From NCBI RefSeq assembly GCF_003086295.3, contig NC_092042.1, positions 42,716,137 to 42,780,136 on the forward strand: a stretch of DNA of 64,000 nt, given 5' to 3'. Positions 1 through 10,905 of this stretch are shown here, in pieces (the stretch's first letter is position 1; every line of letters begins with the position of its first letter). Source of the stretch: Arachis hypogaea (taxonomy: Eukaryota; Streptophyta; Magnoliopsida; Fabales; Fabaceae). The notes beneath the pieces were generated by a model. The model was not told the origin of the DNA, made no database searches, and worked only from the letters and a program-made list of their open reading frames with translations. The position numbers were made by a program, and so were the translations under genes.

Positions 1-165
1 TAAGTATGACAGGGGAGGTCATGGATATGCGGAAGGTCGTGCGTACGAGTGACATGGAAAACTAGGAGGTTGCGCGTACACGAGGGGCATGCGTACACGC
101 GACTTGCCCAACACACAGCAATGGCATGGTACTGGCACAACGAGCCAAACTCTCTGTTCAGGTTG

Positions 166-1805
166 TGACGAGCGGATAATTTATACGCTTTTTGGCATTG
201 TTTTTAGTATGTTTTTAGTATGATCTAGTTAGTTTTTAGTATATTTTTATTAGTTTTTAGTTAAAATTCATTTTTCTAGACTTTACTATGAGTTTGTGTG
301 TTTTTCTGTGATTTCAGGTATTTTCTGGCTGATATTGAGGGACCTGAGCAAAAATCTGATTCAGAGACTAAAAAGGACTGCAGATGCTGTTGGATTCTGA
401 CCTTCCTGCACTCGAAGTGGATTTTCTGGAGCTACAGAAGCCCAATTGGCGCGGTCTCAACGGCGTTGGAAAGTAGACATCCTGGGCTTTCCAGCAATAT
501 ATGATAGTCCATACTTTGCCCAAGATTTGATGGCCCAAACCGGCGTTCAAAGTCACCTTCAGAATTCCCAGCGTTAAACGCCGGAACTGGCACAAGGATG
601 GGAGTTAAACGCCCAAACTGGCATAAAAGCTGGCGTTTAACTCCAAGAAGAGTCTCTACACGAAAATGCTTCAATGCTCAGCCCAAGCACACACCAAGTG
701 GGCCCGGAAGTGGATTTTTATGTCATTTACTCATCTCTGTACACCCTAGGCTACTAGTTCTCTATATATAGGACCTTTTACTATTGTATTTTAAGCTTTT
801 GATCATGTATTTATGATTAAACCCTCTTTGGGAGGCTGGCCATTCAGCCATGCCTAGACCTTGTTCTTATGTATTTTCATCGGTGGAGTTTCTACACACC
901 ATAGATTAAGGTGTGGAGCTCTGCTGTACCTCGAGTATTAATGCAATTACTATTGTTCTTCTATTCAATTCCGCTTGTTCTTGTTCTAAGATATCACTTG
1001 TTCTTCAACTTGATGCATGTGATGATCCGTGACACTCATCATCATTCTCACCTATGAACGTGTGCCTGACAACCACCTCCGTTCTACCTTAGATTGGGTG
1101 AATATCTCTTGGATTCCTGATACACGATGCATGGTTGATCGCCTGACAACCGAGTGCTCGCCTGACAACCGAGCCAGCCATTCCGTGAGATCAGAGTCTT
1201 CGTGGTATAGGCTAGAACTGATGGCGGCATTCAAGAGAATCCGGAAGGTCTAACCTTGTCTGTGGTATTCTGAGTAGAATTCAATGATTGAATGACTGTG
1301 ACGAGCTTCAAACTCCTGAGGGCGGGGCGTTAGTGACAGACGCAAAAGAATCACTGGATTCTATTCCGGCCTGATTGAGAACCGACAGATGGATAGCCGT
1401 GCCGTGACAGGGTGCGTTGAACATTTCCACTGAGAGGATGGGAGGTAGCCACTGGCAACGGTGAAACCCTTGCATAAGCTTGCCATGGAAAGGAGTAAGA
1501 AGGATTGGATGAAGACAGTAGGAAAGCAGAGAGACGGAAGGGACCAAGCATCTTCATACGCTTATCTGAAATTCCCACCAATGAATTACATAAGTATCTC
1601 TATCTTTATCTTTATGTTTTATTCGTATATCACCCATATCCATTTGAGTTTGCCTGACTAAGATTTACAAGGTGACCATAGCTTGCTTCATACCAACAAT
1701 CTCTGTGGGATCGACCCTTACTCGCGTAAGGTTTATTACTTGGACGACCCAGTACACTTGCTGGTTAGTTGTGCGAAGTTGTAGTGATCACAATTTCGTC
1801 CACCA
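166..1805 (+). repeat. Solo LTR, long subtype (1640 bp)
   Basis: The sequence starts TGACGAGCGGATAATTTATA and ends in CGTCCACCA, the same ends as the other TGATGAGCGG...GCACCA LTRs here. No PBS follows it and no internal sequence precedes it. Both flanks look like element F, so this is a solo LTR left by recombination between two LTRs. The flanks are 'ggttg' (161-165) and 'ggtgt' (1806-1810); a CAGGT repeat at 159-163 and 1804-1808 overlaps the right end, so the 5-bp duplication is decayed or ambiguous. It contains three 31-bp-spaced palindrome half-sites (570, 601, 632) and a candidate TATA box. Small ORFs inside it are not genes. Confidence 0.8.
761..772 (+). promoter_or_regulatory. Candidate TATA box of the LTR
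   Basis: The run TCTATATATAGG lies downstream of the palindrome block, in the middle of the LTR, where a retrotransposon promoter is expected. Equivalent places in other LTRs read TATTAATAGG (short subtype, about 17648) or TATAAAGAGG (LTR C, about 28831). The call is by position and composition only; no transcription start can be seen. Confidence 0.35.
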
Positions 1806-2147
1806 GGTGTCACGTGTACGAAGAGGGTCATGCGTACGCGGGACCTCTCCCTTTTTTTATATATAGGACAAGCCAAACTCCAAAATTAACAAAACTTTTA
1901 AATATGCAATGCAAAACAAAAAGACAATTCAAGATAAGATTATTGACTATTGAAATATGCAACCTAAAACAAAATTTATCCAAGAAATGAACATATAAGA
2001 GCAATATATAAAAGAATGATATAGAGAAGGGAAGTACCTAATAATGGAAATTCAATTTATTCATCAACTATATACAAAAGAAAAAGTGGAAAGAGTTTAC
2101 CATGGTGGGGTGTCTCCCACCTAGCACTTTTATTTATTGTCCTTAAG

Positions 2148-3800
2148 TTAGACAATTGGCGATACCCTTGTTTTGGTGGCTTTTACTTGAATTCTTCCTT
2201 GAATCCCCAGCAATGCTTGCATATCCAATGTCCACCGGGATCCCAAACTAGGCATACCAAGCTTCCAAGAAATCTCAAGCAAGTAACAAGACCCCAAAGT
2301 TGTTGATTCCCAGATTGTATTCCAGGGTCCCAAACCTTGTTTGTCAACACCTTTTCTTCTTGATCTTCATGCTTCTATTCGGGTGTCATCACTTCAGAAT
2401 TCTCGTTCAAACACTAAATCATCCTCTTAGACCTATTCAATTTGGCATTCCTCCAACCATGACACTTAAGCCTTGAGGTTTTAACTTTAATGAGCCTAAC
2501 ATTATTTTGCTAACCACTACACAACTTTCTCTTACTCTTCAATCCACAAAGAGCTCTAAGTTGACCATCCATTTCAAATAAACCATATTCAAGTGGGACA
2601 AAAAAGCTAAGAGATATGAATGTTACCCACTCAAATGATATGCTGGACGGTTGCATAGTAAAAGGGGCTCTAACTAGCTTTGGCAAGGTGATTGCAACTC
2701 CCTTTTCCTCTTCTTGAATTACCTCCCCCTCTTGACAAACTTCCTCAATTTCAATTCCTTGTTCATCAACTTCTTCTACACATTTCTCATTGCTCAAGTA
2801 ATGTGTTAGAGGTTGTGCACGGTCCTCTTTATCATCAATTTCACAACACAATGAGGAATTTTCAACAATATCAAATAGCACATTGGTTGGTGCGGAATCA
2901 TCTTCAATGGTGGGGCTTGTCACTTACTCAATTTCTTCCAATCTTTCATCATTCACAATATGTCTTGGAGGTTGTACATTATCCTCCTCAACATCAATTT
3001 CAAGCTCAATGGAAGAAGATTCTATAACCTTGGAATCCACCTCACACTCAACTTCTCCTAGATCTTCAATCACTTCTTTCTCTTCAATAATTTTGGCTTC
3101 CTCCACTTGTTGCAAGACATACTCCATCTCATTGTTCTCAAGTTGAGATTCTAAAATCTCCTTCATGCTATGCTCTTTCGTTGATTCTCCACATTCATCC
3201 ATGGAAATGCTTTGTTTGTGGCCATGAATCTCGTGAGTCTAAATTGACTTTAATTTTGGCAAGATTATCCATGATAACTTCGTGCCTCTTTTGGGCTTCC
3301 TTTTGCTCCTTGAGAGAAATGATTGCTTTTAGCCGATCTATCGCTTCCATGAGACAATCCATTGGCTCTTGTTCCACTTGGCTAAAATAATTAGAATCAT
3401 GTTACTCTTGGATCGATGAATATGGATATTCTTCTATAGAGGGTTGTAGTAAAAGGGAGAATTCATCATGTGGTTGAAAGTTCTCATATATGGGAGTTGA
3501 TTCATCTTAGTGATGGTATGAAGGTGGTGTATATAGAGGTAGTAGTTCTTGAAAGTATTGATGTTGGAATTGTGATGGCTCTAAGTATGGTTCATATGGC
3601 TCATATGGTTGGTGGTATGGTGGATATGAGTTGGGATCATATGGAGGTGTTTGGTTGTATAAGACTTGTGAGTTTGGTTGAGAACAATGTTGAGGAGGGG
3701 GTTCATAAGCATATAGTAGTTGTGGTAGATAACCACAAGGAGGTTCACCATATCCATTATATTGGTATGCACCATGGGATGGATTATGCTCATAGTATGC
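2148..3800 (-). pseudogene. Tyr/Pro-rich non-autonomous element protein, degraded (element F)
   Basis: Minus-strand remnant of the same protein family as the ORF of element B. The N-terminal part (3507-3800) is rich in Tyr, Pro, His and Gln with PPxYxP-like repeats. The middle (2924-3377) is acidic (Glu-rich). The C-terminal part (2510-2700) has the block LEYGLFEMDGQLRALCG, which matches LEYGLFETDGQLRMICG in element B. There is a frame change near 3195-3202. A TAG at 2510-2512 stands where B has Trp in the SGWHCKSR context, a G-to-A change. Reading continues below it in degraded form to about 2148. The 5' end is removed by insertion of element D at 3801. Function unknown. Confidence 0.6.
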
Positions 3801-5103
3801 TGGTGTGGATTTTAGGATATCCACAACTAAACCGGCAAGTGCACTGGGTCGTCCAAGTAATACCTCAGGTAAGTGAGGGTTGATCCCACAAGGACTGAGA
3901 AACTGAGCAACAATGGTTAACTGATTGGATTATTTAGGCAAATAAAGAAGTTGGTTTGGTGGTTTAAATCACATAAGACAAAAAATCAAAGAGTAAAGAA
4001 AGTAAATAAGATGTTTGGTGTAAAAACAGTGAGAAAACAGTTAAGGTATCAAAGATATTTACTTTTCCGGATTAAAACTTCTTACCAACTATTTTAACAA
4101 TGCATGATTCATTTCATGGCAAACTGTAAATAATTAAACCCTATTGTCTTAGTGATGTAGTCTCATCTAACCTTCATTAACCGCCACCGTCGTGGTCACT
4201 TAATTCTGATTAGAGGGTTAAGTTCAAAACTAGTTTATGGCTACAAAAACCCTAATTACCAAAAGCTAACAAGATCATATGTCATGTATCCCAATTAGTT
4301 AATGTAATTAGCAATTTAGGAGAAATTTACTTTCAAGCTGCGTTCAGGTGAGAGACTTCTTCCAAGGGTCACAAGAACACATCTAAAATAAGGGTCATAC
4401 TTTCGTTCCACCCAGATTCATAAAATTAAGTACGAAAGTAATCCTTAAACCTGAATCAATAAATCAATTAAAATAGAAAAGCAATAATCTTAATCCATAG
4501 AAGATAAACAAAGCTCCTAACCTTAACCAAAAATTTTAGTGACTCATGACTTATAGAGAAAACTAGGGTTCTGAAAAGTGTGCCAGAAACCAAAAGGGTT
4601 TGAATCCATAAAAGGGAGAATCTTTTTCCTTTTATATCTAACCTAATTTGTTTTTAAAATAAAATAAAATATTAAATCCTAAAACTAAAAGGTATTGTTT
4701 GTAATTAAAAATTACAAAAATATAAGATAAGATAACTAATAAGGGCTAAACCCAACTAGAGATGCAACTAAGAGCGGGCTTCACTTCAGGCTACCTGGCG
4801 CTAAACACCGGTTGGACATTTAGCGCCCAAGGATGGTAGAATGTTGCTGAGTTGTGGGGCTTGCCGGTGCTAAATGCCAGCTTGGCATTTAGCACCCAAG
4901 AGGGGGAAGGTCCAACTCCTTTCCTTTTGTCTCCAAACTCTGCCAAATTGCTTCGAATTTTACCTGAAATCGTAAAAACACTAAAACAACTCAAAGTAGC
5001 ATCCAAAGAAGATTTTTGCACTAAAACAATATAAAACTTAATAAATTCTAACTAAAAACAACTTGAAAATAAGGGAAAAAGGGTACAAAATGCTCACGCA
5101 TCA
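3801..5103 (-). repeat. 3' LTR of element D (1303 bp)
   Basis: Begins TGGTGTGGAT and ends ATGCTCACGCATCA, so on the element strand it is TGATGCGTGAGC...CCACACCA, with TG...CA ends. The internal segment 'gcaagtgcactgggtcgtccaagtaatacc' class near 3835 matches the 3' end of the other LTRs, but the rest is divergent: a distinct LTR family. It carries its own long hairpin: GGCGCTAAA near 4797 pairs with TTTAGCGCC near 4819, a variant of the palindromes in the other families. No genes inside. Confidence 0.75.
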
Positions 5104-5122
5104 CACCACCAAACTTAAACTG

Positions 5123-5140
5123 TTGCTTGTCCTCAAGCAA
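5123..5140 (-). promoter_or_regulatory. 3'-LTR-proximal hairpin of element D
   Basis: On the element strand the sequence is TTGCTTG-AGGA-CAAGCAA: a perfect 7-bp stem with a 4-nt loop. It lies exactly 19 nt from the LTR end (5103). The spacer contains TTTAAGTTTGGTGGTG, the presumed polypurine-tract region. The same geometry is present in A1, A2, B and both H copies. Confidence 0.7.
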
Positions 5141-5969
5141 CTAAAACAATATAGGATTGAGAAAAGAAGAGAAAACACTTAAGTCTTTAGTGTTCAATTA
5201 AGCTCATGTATAAATATTGAGTGGGGCTAATAGCACTCTAATTCTGAATAGGTTCGGCATCTCACTGTCCATTGAAGCTCAGAAGTATTGGTGTCTCTTA
5301 GTATTAGAACCTGGATGATATTATGAATTCTCTCTTTCTCTTGAAGCTCTGATTGATGTTGAACACAACGTTTTCTTTTCTTTTGGTGTTTTGCACCTTT
5401 GTAATTGCAATTGGCCACAACTCTTGGTGTGCTGTCTCAAGGATTACTCGACACATTCTACCACAAGCATATGGTTAGGAAAAACCACTCTTTTGAGCTT
5501 TAGATCAATTTTGACCCTTATAACCATTGATGCACAAAGCCTTGGACCTTATTATTCTCTTTCTCTTTTTTTTGAAATTGTTTGTTTTACTTCAAGGATC
5601 AATGTCTTACTGATTTCAAAGAATTCATAATACTTTTCTAAATTCATGTACCTCAAGAACCAATATTCTTAACTTCAACATCAAATATGCACTGTCCAGT
5701 TCATACATTCAGAATTAAAGATAATGTCACCACATTAAAGTAATTAGAACAACTAATAATATATATCTCAACCCTCATGCATTTTACTATTTCTTTTCAT
5801 CTCAATTTTTCTTTAAGCTTAGTGAGTAATACATGAGACATCTTTCAAAATAAACATAAAACAACTAAATAACTAAACTAGAAAGAACTAAAAGACTCTA
5901 ATGATCATGCAAAGATTTAAATAGAAAATAGAGAATAGGAAAAATAGAAGATAAAGAAACTTAACCACC

Positions 5970-7102
5970 TCAGTCATGGCGGCTATCGCTCCCTCCTGAG
6001 AATCCTCTCTGGCACTTCAGCTCCTCTATGTCGCGCCCCTGTCTCAGCTGCTCCTCGACTAGCCGGTGGAGGAGGACTAAGTGGTCTTGATGCTCAATCC
6101 TCAACTGATCAACTGATGATGTCATCTCCCCTATAGATGTAGTCAACTGGTCCCAATAGTCACAGTGAGGGAAATAAACTCCCTGAGGCATCTCTGGAAG
6201 GTATTGTGGAGGCGGTGGAACTGGCTCCTGCTATGGTCCATGCCCAAGCACTCTAGTGTGCTCCATACCCTTCCTAGTGATTGGTCTATGAACATCGTTC
6301 AGGGTATCTCCATCAATGTAAGCTCTAGCTTCTCCACATAGGCGGTGGATAAGGTGAAGAAAAGCCAGTCTCACAGAGGTGAACACTTTGTCATCTATTT
6401 TGTACAGTTCTTGAGGAATCACCTGATGCACCTCCACCTCATTTCCGAGCATGATACGGTGGATCATCACTGCTCGGTCAATTGTAACCTCAGAACGAAT
6501 ACATATAGGGATGATAGAGCATTGGATGAACTCCAACCATCCTCGAGCAACTGGCTTGAGGTCATGCCTACCCAGCTGGTACGACTGACTTCTAGAATCC
6601 CTCCTCCACTGAGCTCTGGAGAGGCAAATATCTATCAGGACTTTATCTAGCCTATGGTTAGTGTTGATCCTCTGAGTGTAGGAATGAGGGTCCTTTCTAG
6701 GCGATGGTATCTACAGTGCTACCCTCACATTCTCCGGGATAAAATCTAGAATATGCCCTCAGACCGTGGTACGCTAGTTCTTTGGATCCGGGTTCACACT
6801 ATAGACATGCTTGTAAGTGACCCAAGCATTGGCGTAGAATTTCTAAACCATCAATGCTCCAACCTCAGTTATGGAGTTGGCCAAAACTTTCCAACTCTAT
6901 CTCAGAATCTAGTACTGGACTCCGGGTACTCATCCTGCTTAAGCTCAAAGAGGACCTCTGGGATCACTCTCTTCTTGCTCACCACTTCATTATAGTGATC
7001 CTCATAGGTCTTGGAAAAGAACTGGGTAAAGTCCCACGGGCCCGGGGTGGGAGCCTTCTCTTTCCTCTGCCTTGAGAAGGATTCTCCGATTTTGGGTGCC
7101 AT
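5970..7102 (-). pseudogene. Second ORF (putative plant transposon protein family), degraded
   Basis: Minus-strand remnant of the ORF that follows gag-pol in these elements. The start is taken at 7102 (MAPKIGES), aligning with MAPKAGES of the intact copy at 50611. Recognisable blocks are VIPEVLFELK (about 6985), the VTIDRAVMIHRIMLG region (about 6450-6500) and the C-terminal coiled stretch with QGRDIEELK (about 6030). Between 6536 and 6902 the frame is broken by stops. From memory the family is the Pfam 'putative plant transposon protein' domain; its role is unknown and it has no visible catalytic motif. Confidence 0.65.
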
Positions 7103-7154
7103 GAGGATGGTAGAAATGAAGGAAAGTAGAGCGCCCCATACCAAACATAAAATT

Positions 7155-7172
7155 TTGCTCATCCCCGAGAAA
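7155..7172 (-). promoter_or_regulatory. Decayed hairpin upstream of ORF2 (element D)
   Basis: On the element strand TTTCTCG-GGGA-TGAGCAA, followed by a variant of TTAAGTTTGGTG. One stem pair is lost and one is a G-T wobble. It lies 52 nt upstream of the ORF2 start, as in A1, A2 and H. Confidence 0.45.
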
Positions 7173-7282
7173 AGTAAAATAGAAAATAAAGAAAAGAAAT
7201 AGAAGATGTGAAGGAGAGAGGCTCTTCGACTTTAAGAGGGAAAGAAAAGGGAATGGGAAGTGTATGTAAAGAGAGTGTGAGT

Positions 7283-8866
7283 TGTTGAAGGAAAATCAAT
7301 TCCACACAAACTAATCGACAAGTCTACCGGGTCGCATCAAGTAGTAAAACTCACCGGAGTGAGGTCAATCCCACAGGGATTTGATGGATCAAGCAATTTT
7401 AGTATGGTGATTAGTCTAGTTAAGCTAATATTGATGAGCTGAGTGAAATTGGATTAACAGAAAGTGGAGTGCAAGAAATCTAAATTGCAGAATGTAAAGA
7501 GATTGAAAAGTAAATGGCAAGAAGCTTAAATTGCTGAAACTTAAAGTGCAAGAAATTAAAAGAACTGAATCTTAAATTGCAGGGAATGTAAATAACTGAA
7601 TCTTAAAGTGCAGAAAATTAAAATTACAAAAAGTAAATGGCAAGGAAGCTTAAATTGCATGAATTATAAAGGGAATTTGGGTGCAGAAAACCAAAACAGA
7701 ATTGAACAATGTAAATTGCAATAAAATCAGAGATATCTAAGTTGAAGAAATTCAAAGAAAATGATTCATCAGGGATTGGTGATATCATAATCCATCATGA
7801 ATCAAATGGGTCTCAACTTCTTTCTCAATCATATGAGTAGATCTATGGCAGATTGAAATTGATTGGATCCCAATTCCTTGGCAATCCAATCTCTCTAATC
7901 ACAATCAATCTTGCCAATTCCTTGATCTAATTGTCATGAAAAGAGGTTAAGTGCATATCTCTCTTCCATAAGCCACACTAACTTTCAAGATCTCAATTCT
8001 TTCCGAATGGTGTTGATCAAGAGAATAGTGAAGGATAGAGCTCCAAATCTAATGCAAGTGATTTCCCTTCCGGGGCTCACACAAGCATTCACTGAATTAA
8101 ACCCCCTTCCGTAGTGAGTAATTCACAATCAAAACAGAATATACCCAATAGCTACACAATTGAGTTGAGAAGAAGAAGAATTTCATTAATTCATTGAAAT
8201 TACAATAGTGCTCCTCCCCCTAATGAAATTGAAGTTTAGTTCATCATTGCTCTAGTACAAAATAGAAAGAAAAAGTGTAGAAGATGAAGAATGAAAAATA
8301 AAAGTGAAATTGAGTGCAGAGCTTCCCAATTAGGGTCTCTCACTCCCTCAAATCTGTTTCCTTCCTCCCTCACTCACTAAGTAAGAATACTCTCTCTATT
8401 AAATTGAATTTTCCTCTATTTATATACTTTCTAATTCAGTTAACAAGTACTTGGAGTGGGCTTTTTGGCCTTCGTTAAAGTGGATCAGAGAAAGTCCGTA
8501 TTGGTGCTTCAATTCAGCTTCAGGAGAACGTAGCATTCTCAAAGAGAGCGCAACGCTCATTCACCGACGCGTACGCGTCCTATGTATGTGCGCGTCCTTT
8601 GCCTTTTTTCACATCGATGCGTATGCGTAACATACGCGTGCGCGTTATCACTATCTTCAGCCTCTGTTATGCGTGCATGTATCATGCATGGGTGTGCATC
8701 CTTTGGTAGCGCTCTTTAAATGAACGTAGCGCTTGCGCCATGAGCGCTCCCCACGCGTACGCGTCTTCTATGCGTACGCATGGATTGCAAAATAGCACTT
8801 CCATGCTGCAGCCTCATGTACGCGTTTGCACAAATCATCACCATTGTCACACCCACGCGTATGCAC
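7283..8866 (-). repeat. LTR fragment E, a different LTR family
   Basis: Begins TGTTGAAGGAAAATC and contains 'gtcaatcccacagggat' (about 7362), the counterpart of the tract GATCCCAC near the 3' ends of the other LTRs. Composition changes sharply at about 7283 from the ORF2 leader of element D. The distal part (8520-8866) holds CpG-rich palindromic steps such as ACGCGTACGCGT and AGCGCT/GCGCT words. It ends abruptly where LTR C starts at 8867. Neither its internal region nor its other end is identified. No gene is seen in these 1.6 kb. Confidence 0.5.
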
Positions 8867-9383
8867 TGATGATCGGATAATTTATATTCTTTTTGGCATT
8901 GTTTTTAGGTAGTTTTTAGTAGGATCTAGCTACTTTTTAGTATATTTTTATTAGTAAGCAAAATTCACATTTTTAGACTTTACTATGAGTTTTTGTGTTT
9001 TTCTATGATTTCAGGTATTTTCTGGCTGAAATTAAGGGACCTGAGCAAATATCTGATTCAGAGGCTGAAAAAGGAATGCAGATGCTGTTGGATTCTGACC
9101 TCCCTCTACTCGAAATTAATTCTATGGAGCTACAGAAGCCTAATTGGCACGCGCTAAATTGCGTTGGAAAGTAGACATCTTGGGCTTTCCAGAAATATAT
9201 AATAGTTCACACTTTGCCTGAGTTTTGACGATGCAAATTGGTGTTCAAACGCCAACTTCCTGCCCTATTCTGGCGTTAAACGCCAGAATCAAGATAAAAG
9301 CTGGAGTTAAACGCCCAAACTGGCATAAAAGCTGGCGTTTAACTCCAAGAAAAGTCTCTACACACGAAAGCTTCAATGCTCAG
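8867..9383 (+). repeat. Left part of the 5' LTR of element C
   Basis: Starts TGATGATCGGATAATTTATA and runs through the palindrome block to the CTCAG at 9379-9383, where element B is inserted. The same LTR continues at 28752 ('cccaagcacacaccaagtgggcc'), as proven by intact copies such as 17580-17600 where this junction is uninterrupted. Confidence 0.85.
9379..9383. repeat. Left target-site duplication of element B (CTCAG)
   Basis: CTCAG here and CTCAG at 28747-28751 flank TG...CA ends of element B exactly. Uninterrupted LTRs read GCTCAGCCCAAGC at this place, so the target is reconstructed without doubt. Confidence 0.9.
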
Positions 9384-10868
9384 TGATGATTGAATTTTTG
9401 ACGGTTTAGAATTTTACAAATGAAATTTCGTTGCTAGTATAGTTTTTAAACCAACACTAATCCTTTCATACAAAAATTTGTTTGTCACAAGTAACAAACC
9501 CCTAAAATTTATAAACCGAAGTATTCAAACCTCGGGTCGTTCTCCCTAGGAATTACAATAAAGTGTCTTGTTATTGGTTGTGAGTTATTTTGGGGTTTTT
9601 TAGATTTTAGACAAGAAATATAAATGGCAAAGAAAATAAACTAACAACTAACAAAGCTCTTGGCAAGATATGAGAACTAGAAGTCCTATTCTAGTTATCC
9701 TCCTTAATTGTGATAAAAAATTGTCTATTACTCCCACTTAGTTAACCTCTAACCGTGGAGGAAAGTCAAGTGGATGAATCAATTTGATTCCTCAAGTCCT
9801 AATCAACTGCTAAAGGAAAGACTAGCTTTAGAGGCATTCAAATCAATTAGCAACTTCTAATTATCAATCAACAAAGGAATTAGATAACTCAAGAGTCACT
9901 AATTACTCTACCTAGGCCAAGAGGAACAAAACATACACTAAAACCAAAAGAAGCATTTTATCAAACACATAAGAGGCATAGAAGGAAAGCACATGAAATC
10001 TACAACAAGAATGAAATATAACAACATTTATTGAAAGGAATTAACAACAACGATCAAAAGGAACACAATTATTATGATTTACCACAAATGGAATTGAAAG
10101 AGAGTAGAAGAAACAAAAGTAGATCTACAATAAAACACAAGAACAACATAAAAGAGATTACAACAAAAGAATATAAGAAGAATGAATGTAACAACAAAGA
10201 ATTGAAGAGTAGAAGTAGAAGAAAGAAAGAATGAAAACCTAGATCTAAGAACTAAACCTAATTCTAATCCTAATTCTAGAGAGAAATGAGAGCTTCTCTC
10301 TCTAGAAACTAACTCTAAACTAATCCTAATGAGTGTGAATGATGCTAAGTGAGTCAATCCCCTTTTCTCTTTAATCCTTGGCTTTAAATAGCAGTTTAGG
10401 CGCCAAAGTTGGTTGGAATTGGGCCCCACAACTCCTCAAATTCGTTGGGTGCAAATTCATTAAAAAATCATATATCAGCACCGACGCGTACGTGCACAGC
10501 ACGCGTACGCGTCCATGGGCCATTTCGCAGGGTGCTTGTAAGTGCCTGGTGCGCGCGCGCATCCATTGGCGAGTTCAATTCTTTAGCTTTTCCATGTGTT
10601 CTCCACTTTAGATGCTTTCCTCTTCACTCCTTTGATCCATTCCTAACCTTTTCAATCTGAAATCACTAACAAACACATCAAGGCATCTAGTGGAATCAAA
10701 GGGAGATTAAAATCATCAAGTTAACGGCCTAAAAAGCATGTTTTCACATCTAAGCACAAATAAGGAGACAATCACAAAATCATGCTAATTCATTTAATAA
10801 ATATGGGTAAAAGGTGATAAAATCCCCTAAAATAAATACAAGATAAATCCTAAATATGAGGTTTATCA
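9384..10868 (-). repeat. 3' LTR of element B (1485 bp)
   Basis: On the plus strand it starts TGATGATTGAATTTTTGACG and ends GGTTTATCA. It aligns with the right LTR from 15985. It holds CpG-rich ACGCGTACGCG words (10480-10515) and GCGCGCGC (10550-10558). A short Lys/Glu-rich frame at 10031-10234 appears in both LTRs but is A-rich low-complexity sequence, so I do not call it a gene. Confidence 0.85.
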
Positions 10869-10887
10869 ACCTCCCCACACTTAAACC

Positions 10888-10905
10888 AAGCATGTCCTCA
10901 TGCTT
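10888..10905 (-). promoter_or_regulatory. 3'-LTR-proximal hairpin of element B
   Basis: On the element strand AAGCATG-AGGA-CATGCTT: a perfect 7-bp stem and an AGGA loop, exactly 19 nt from the LTR end (10868). The stem sequence differs from the TTGCTTG/CAAGCAA stem of the other family, while pairing, loop and spacing are kept. Confidence 0.7.

Larger units (their letters stand above)
1..3800 (-). mobile_element. Element F: truncated non-autonomous LTR element of the B type
   Basis: Outermost and probably oldest element of the left nest. The stretch from about 2080 to 3800 matches the internal region of element B (13820-15824) in the same orientation: both contain the block around 'ccatggtggggtgtctccc' (2100 and 13843) followed, on the minus strand, by a related Tyr/Pro-rich reading frame. 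Positions 1-165 and 1806-1860 are rich in CGTACG/GCGTAC steps like the non-coding 3' part of B at 13360-13650. The element is interrupted by a solo LTR (166-1805) and cut at 3800 by the LTR of element D. Its own LTRs and PBS are not visible. The region 1861-2147 is AT-rich and I see no gene in it. Confidence 0.6.
3801..7282 (-). mobile_element. Element D: minus-strand Athila-like element, 3' part only
   Basis: Consists of a 3' LTR (3801-5103), the hairpin/PPT module next to it, a 3' non-coding region (5141-5969; AT-rich, no gene seen) and a degraded second ORF (5970-7102). It inserted into the ORF of element F; the left flank is TATGC (3796-3800). The right side is replaced at about 7283 by LTR fragment E, so gag, pol, PBS and 5' LTR are not in the window. 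The order LTR-hairpin-ORF2 is co-linear with H (40034-42350) and with the mirror image of A1. Confidence 0.7.

Noticed and set aside
10031..10234. 67-residue Lys/Glu/Asn-rich ORF, also at 16631-16834
   Set aside because: Lies inside both LTRs of element B in A-rich sequence; conservation is that of the LTR, with no domain or start context.
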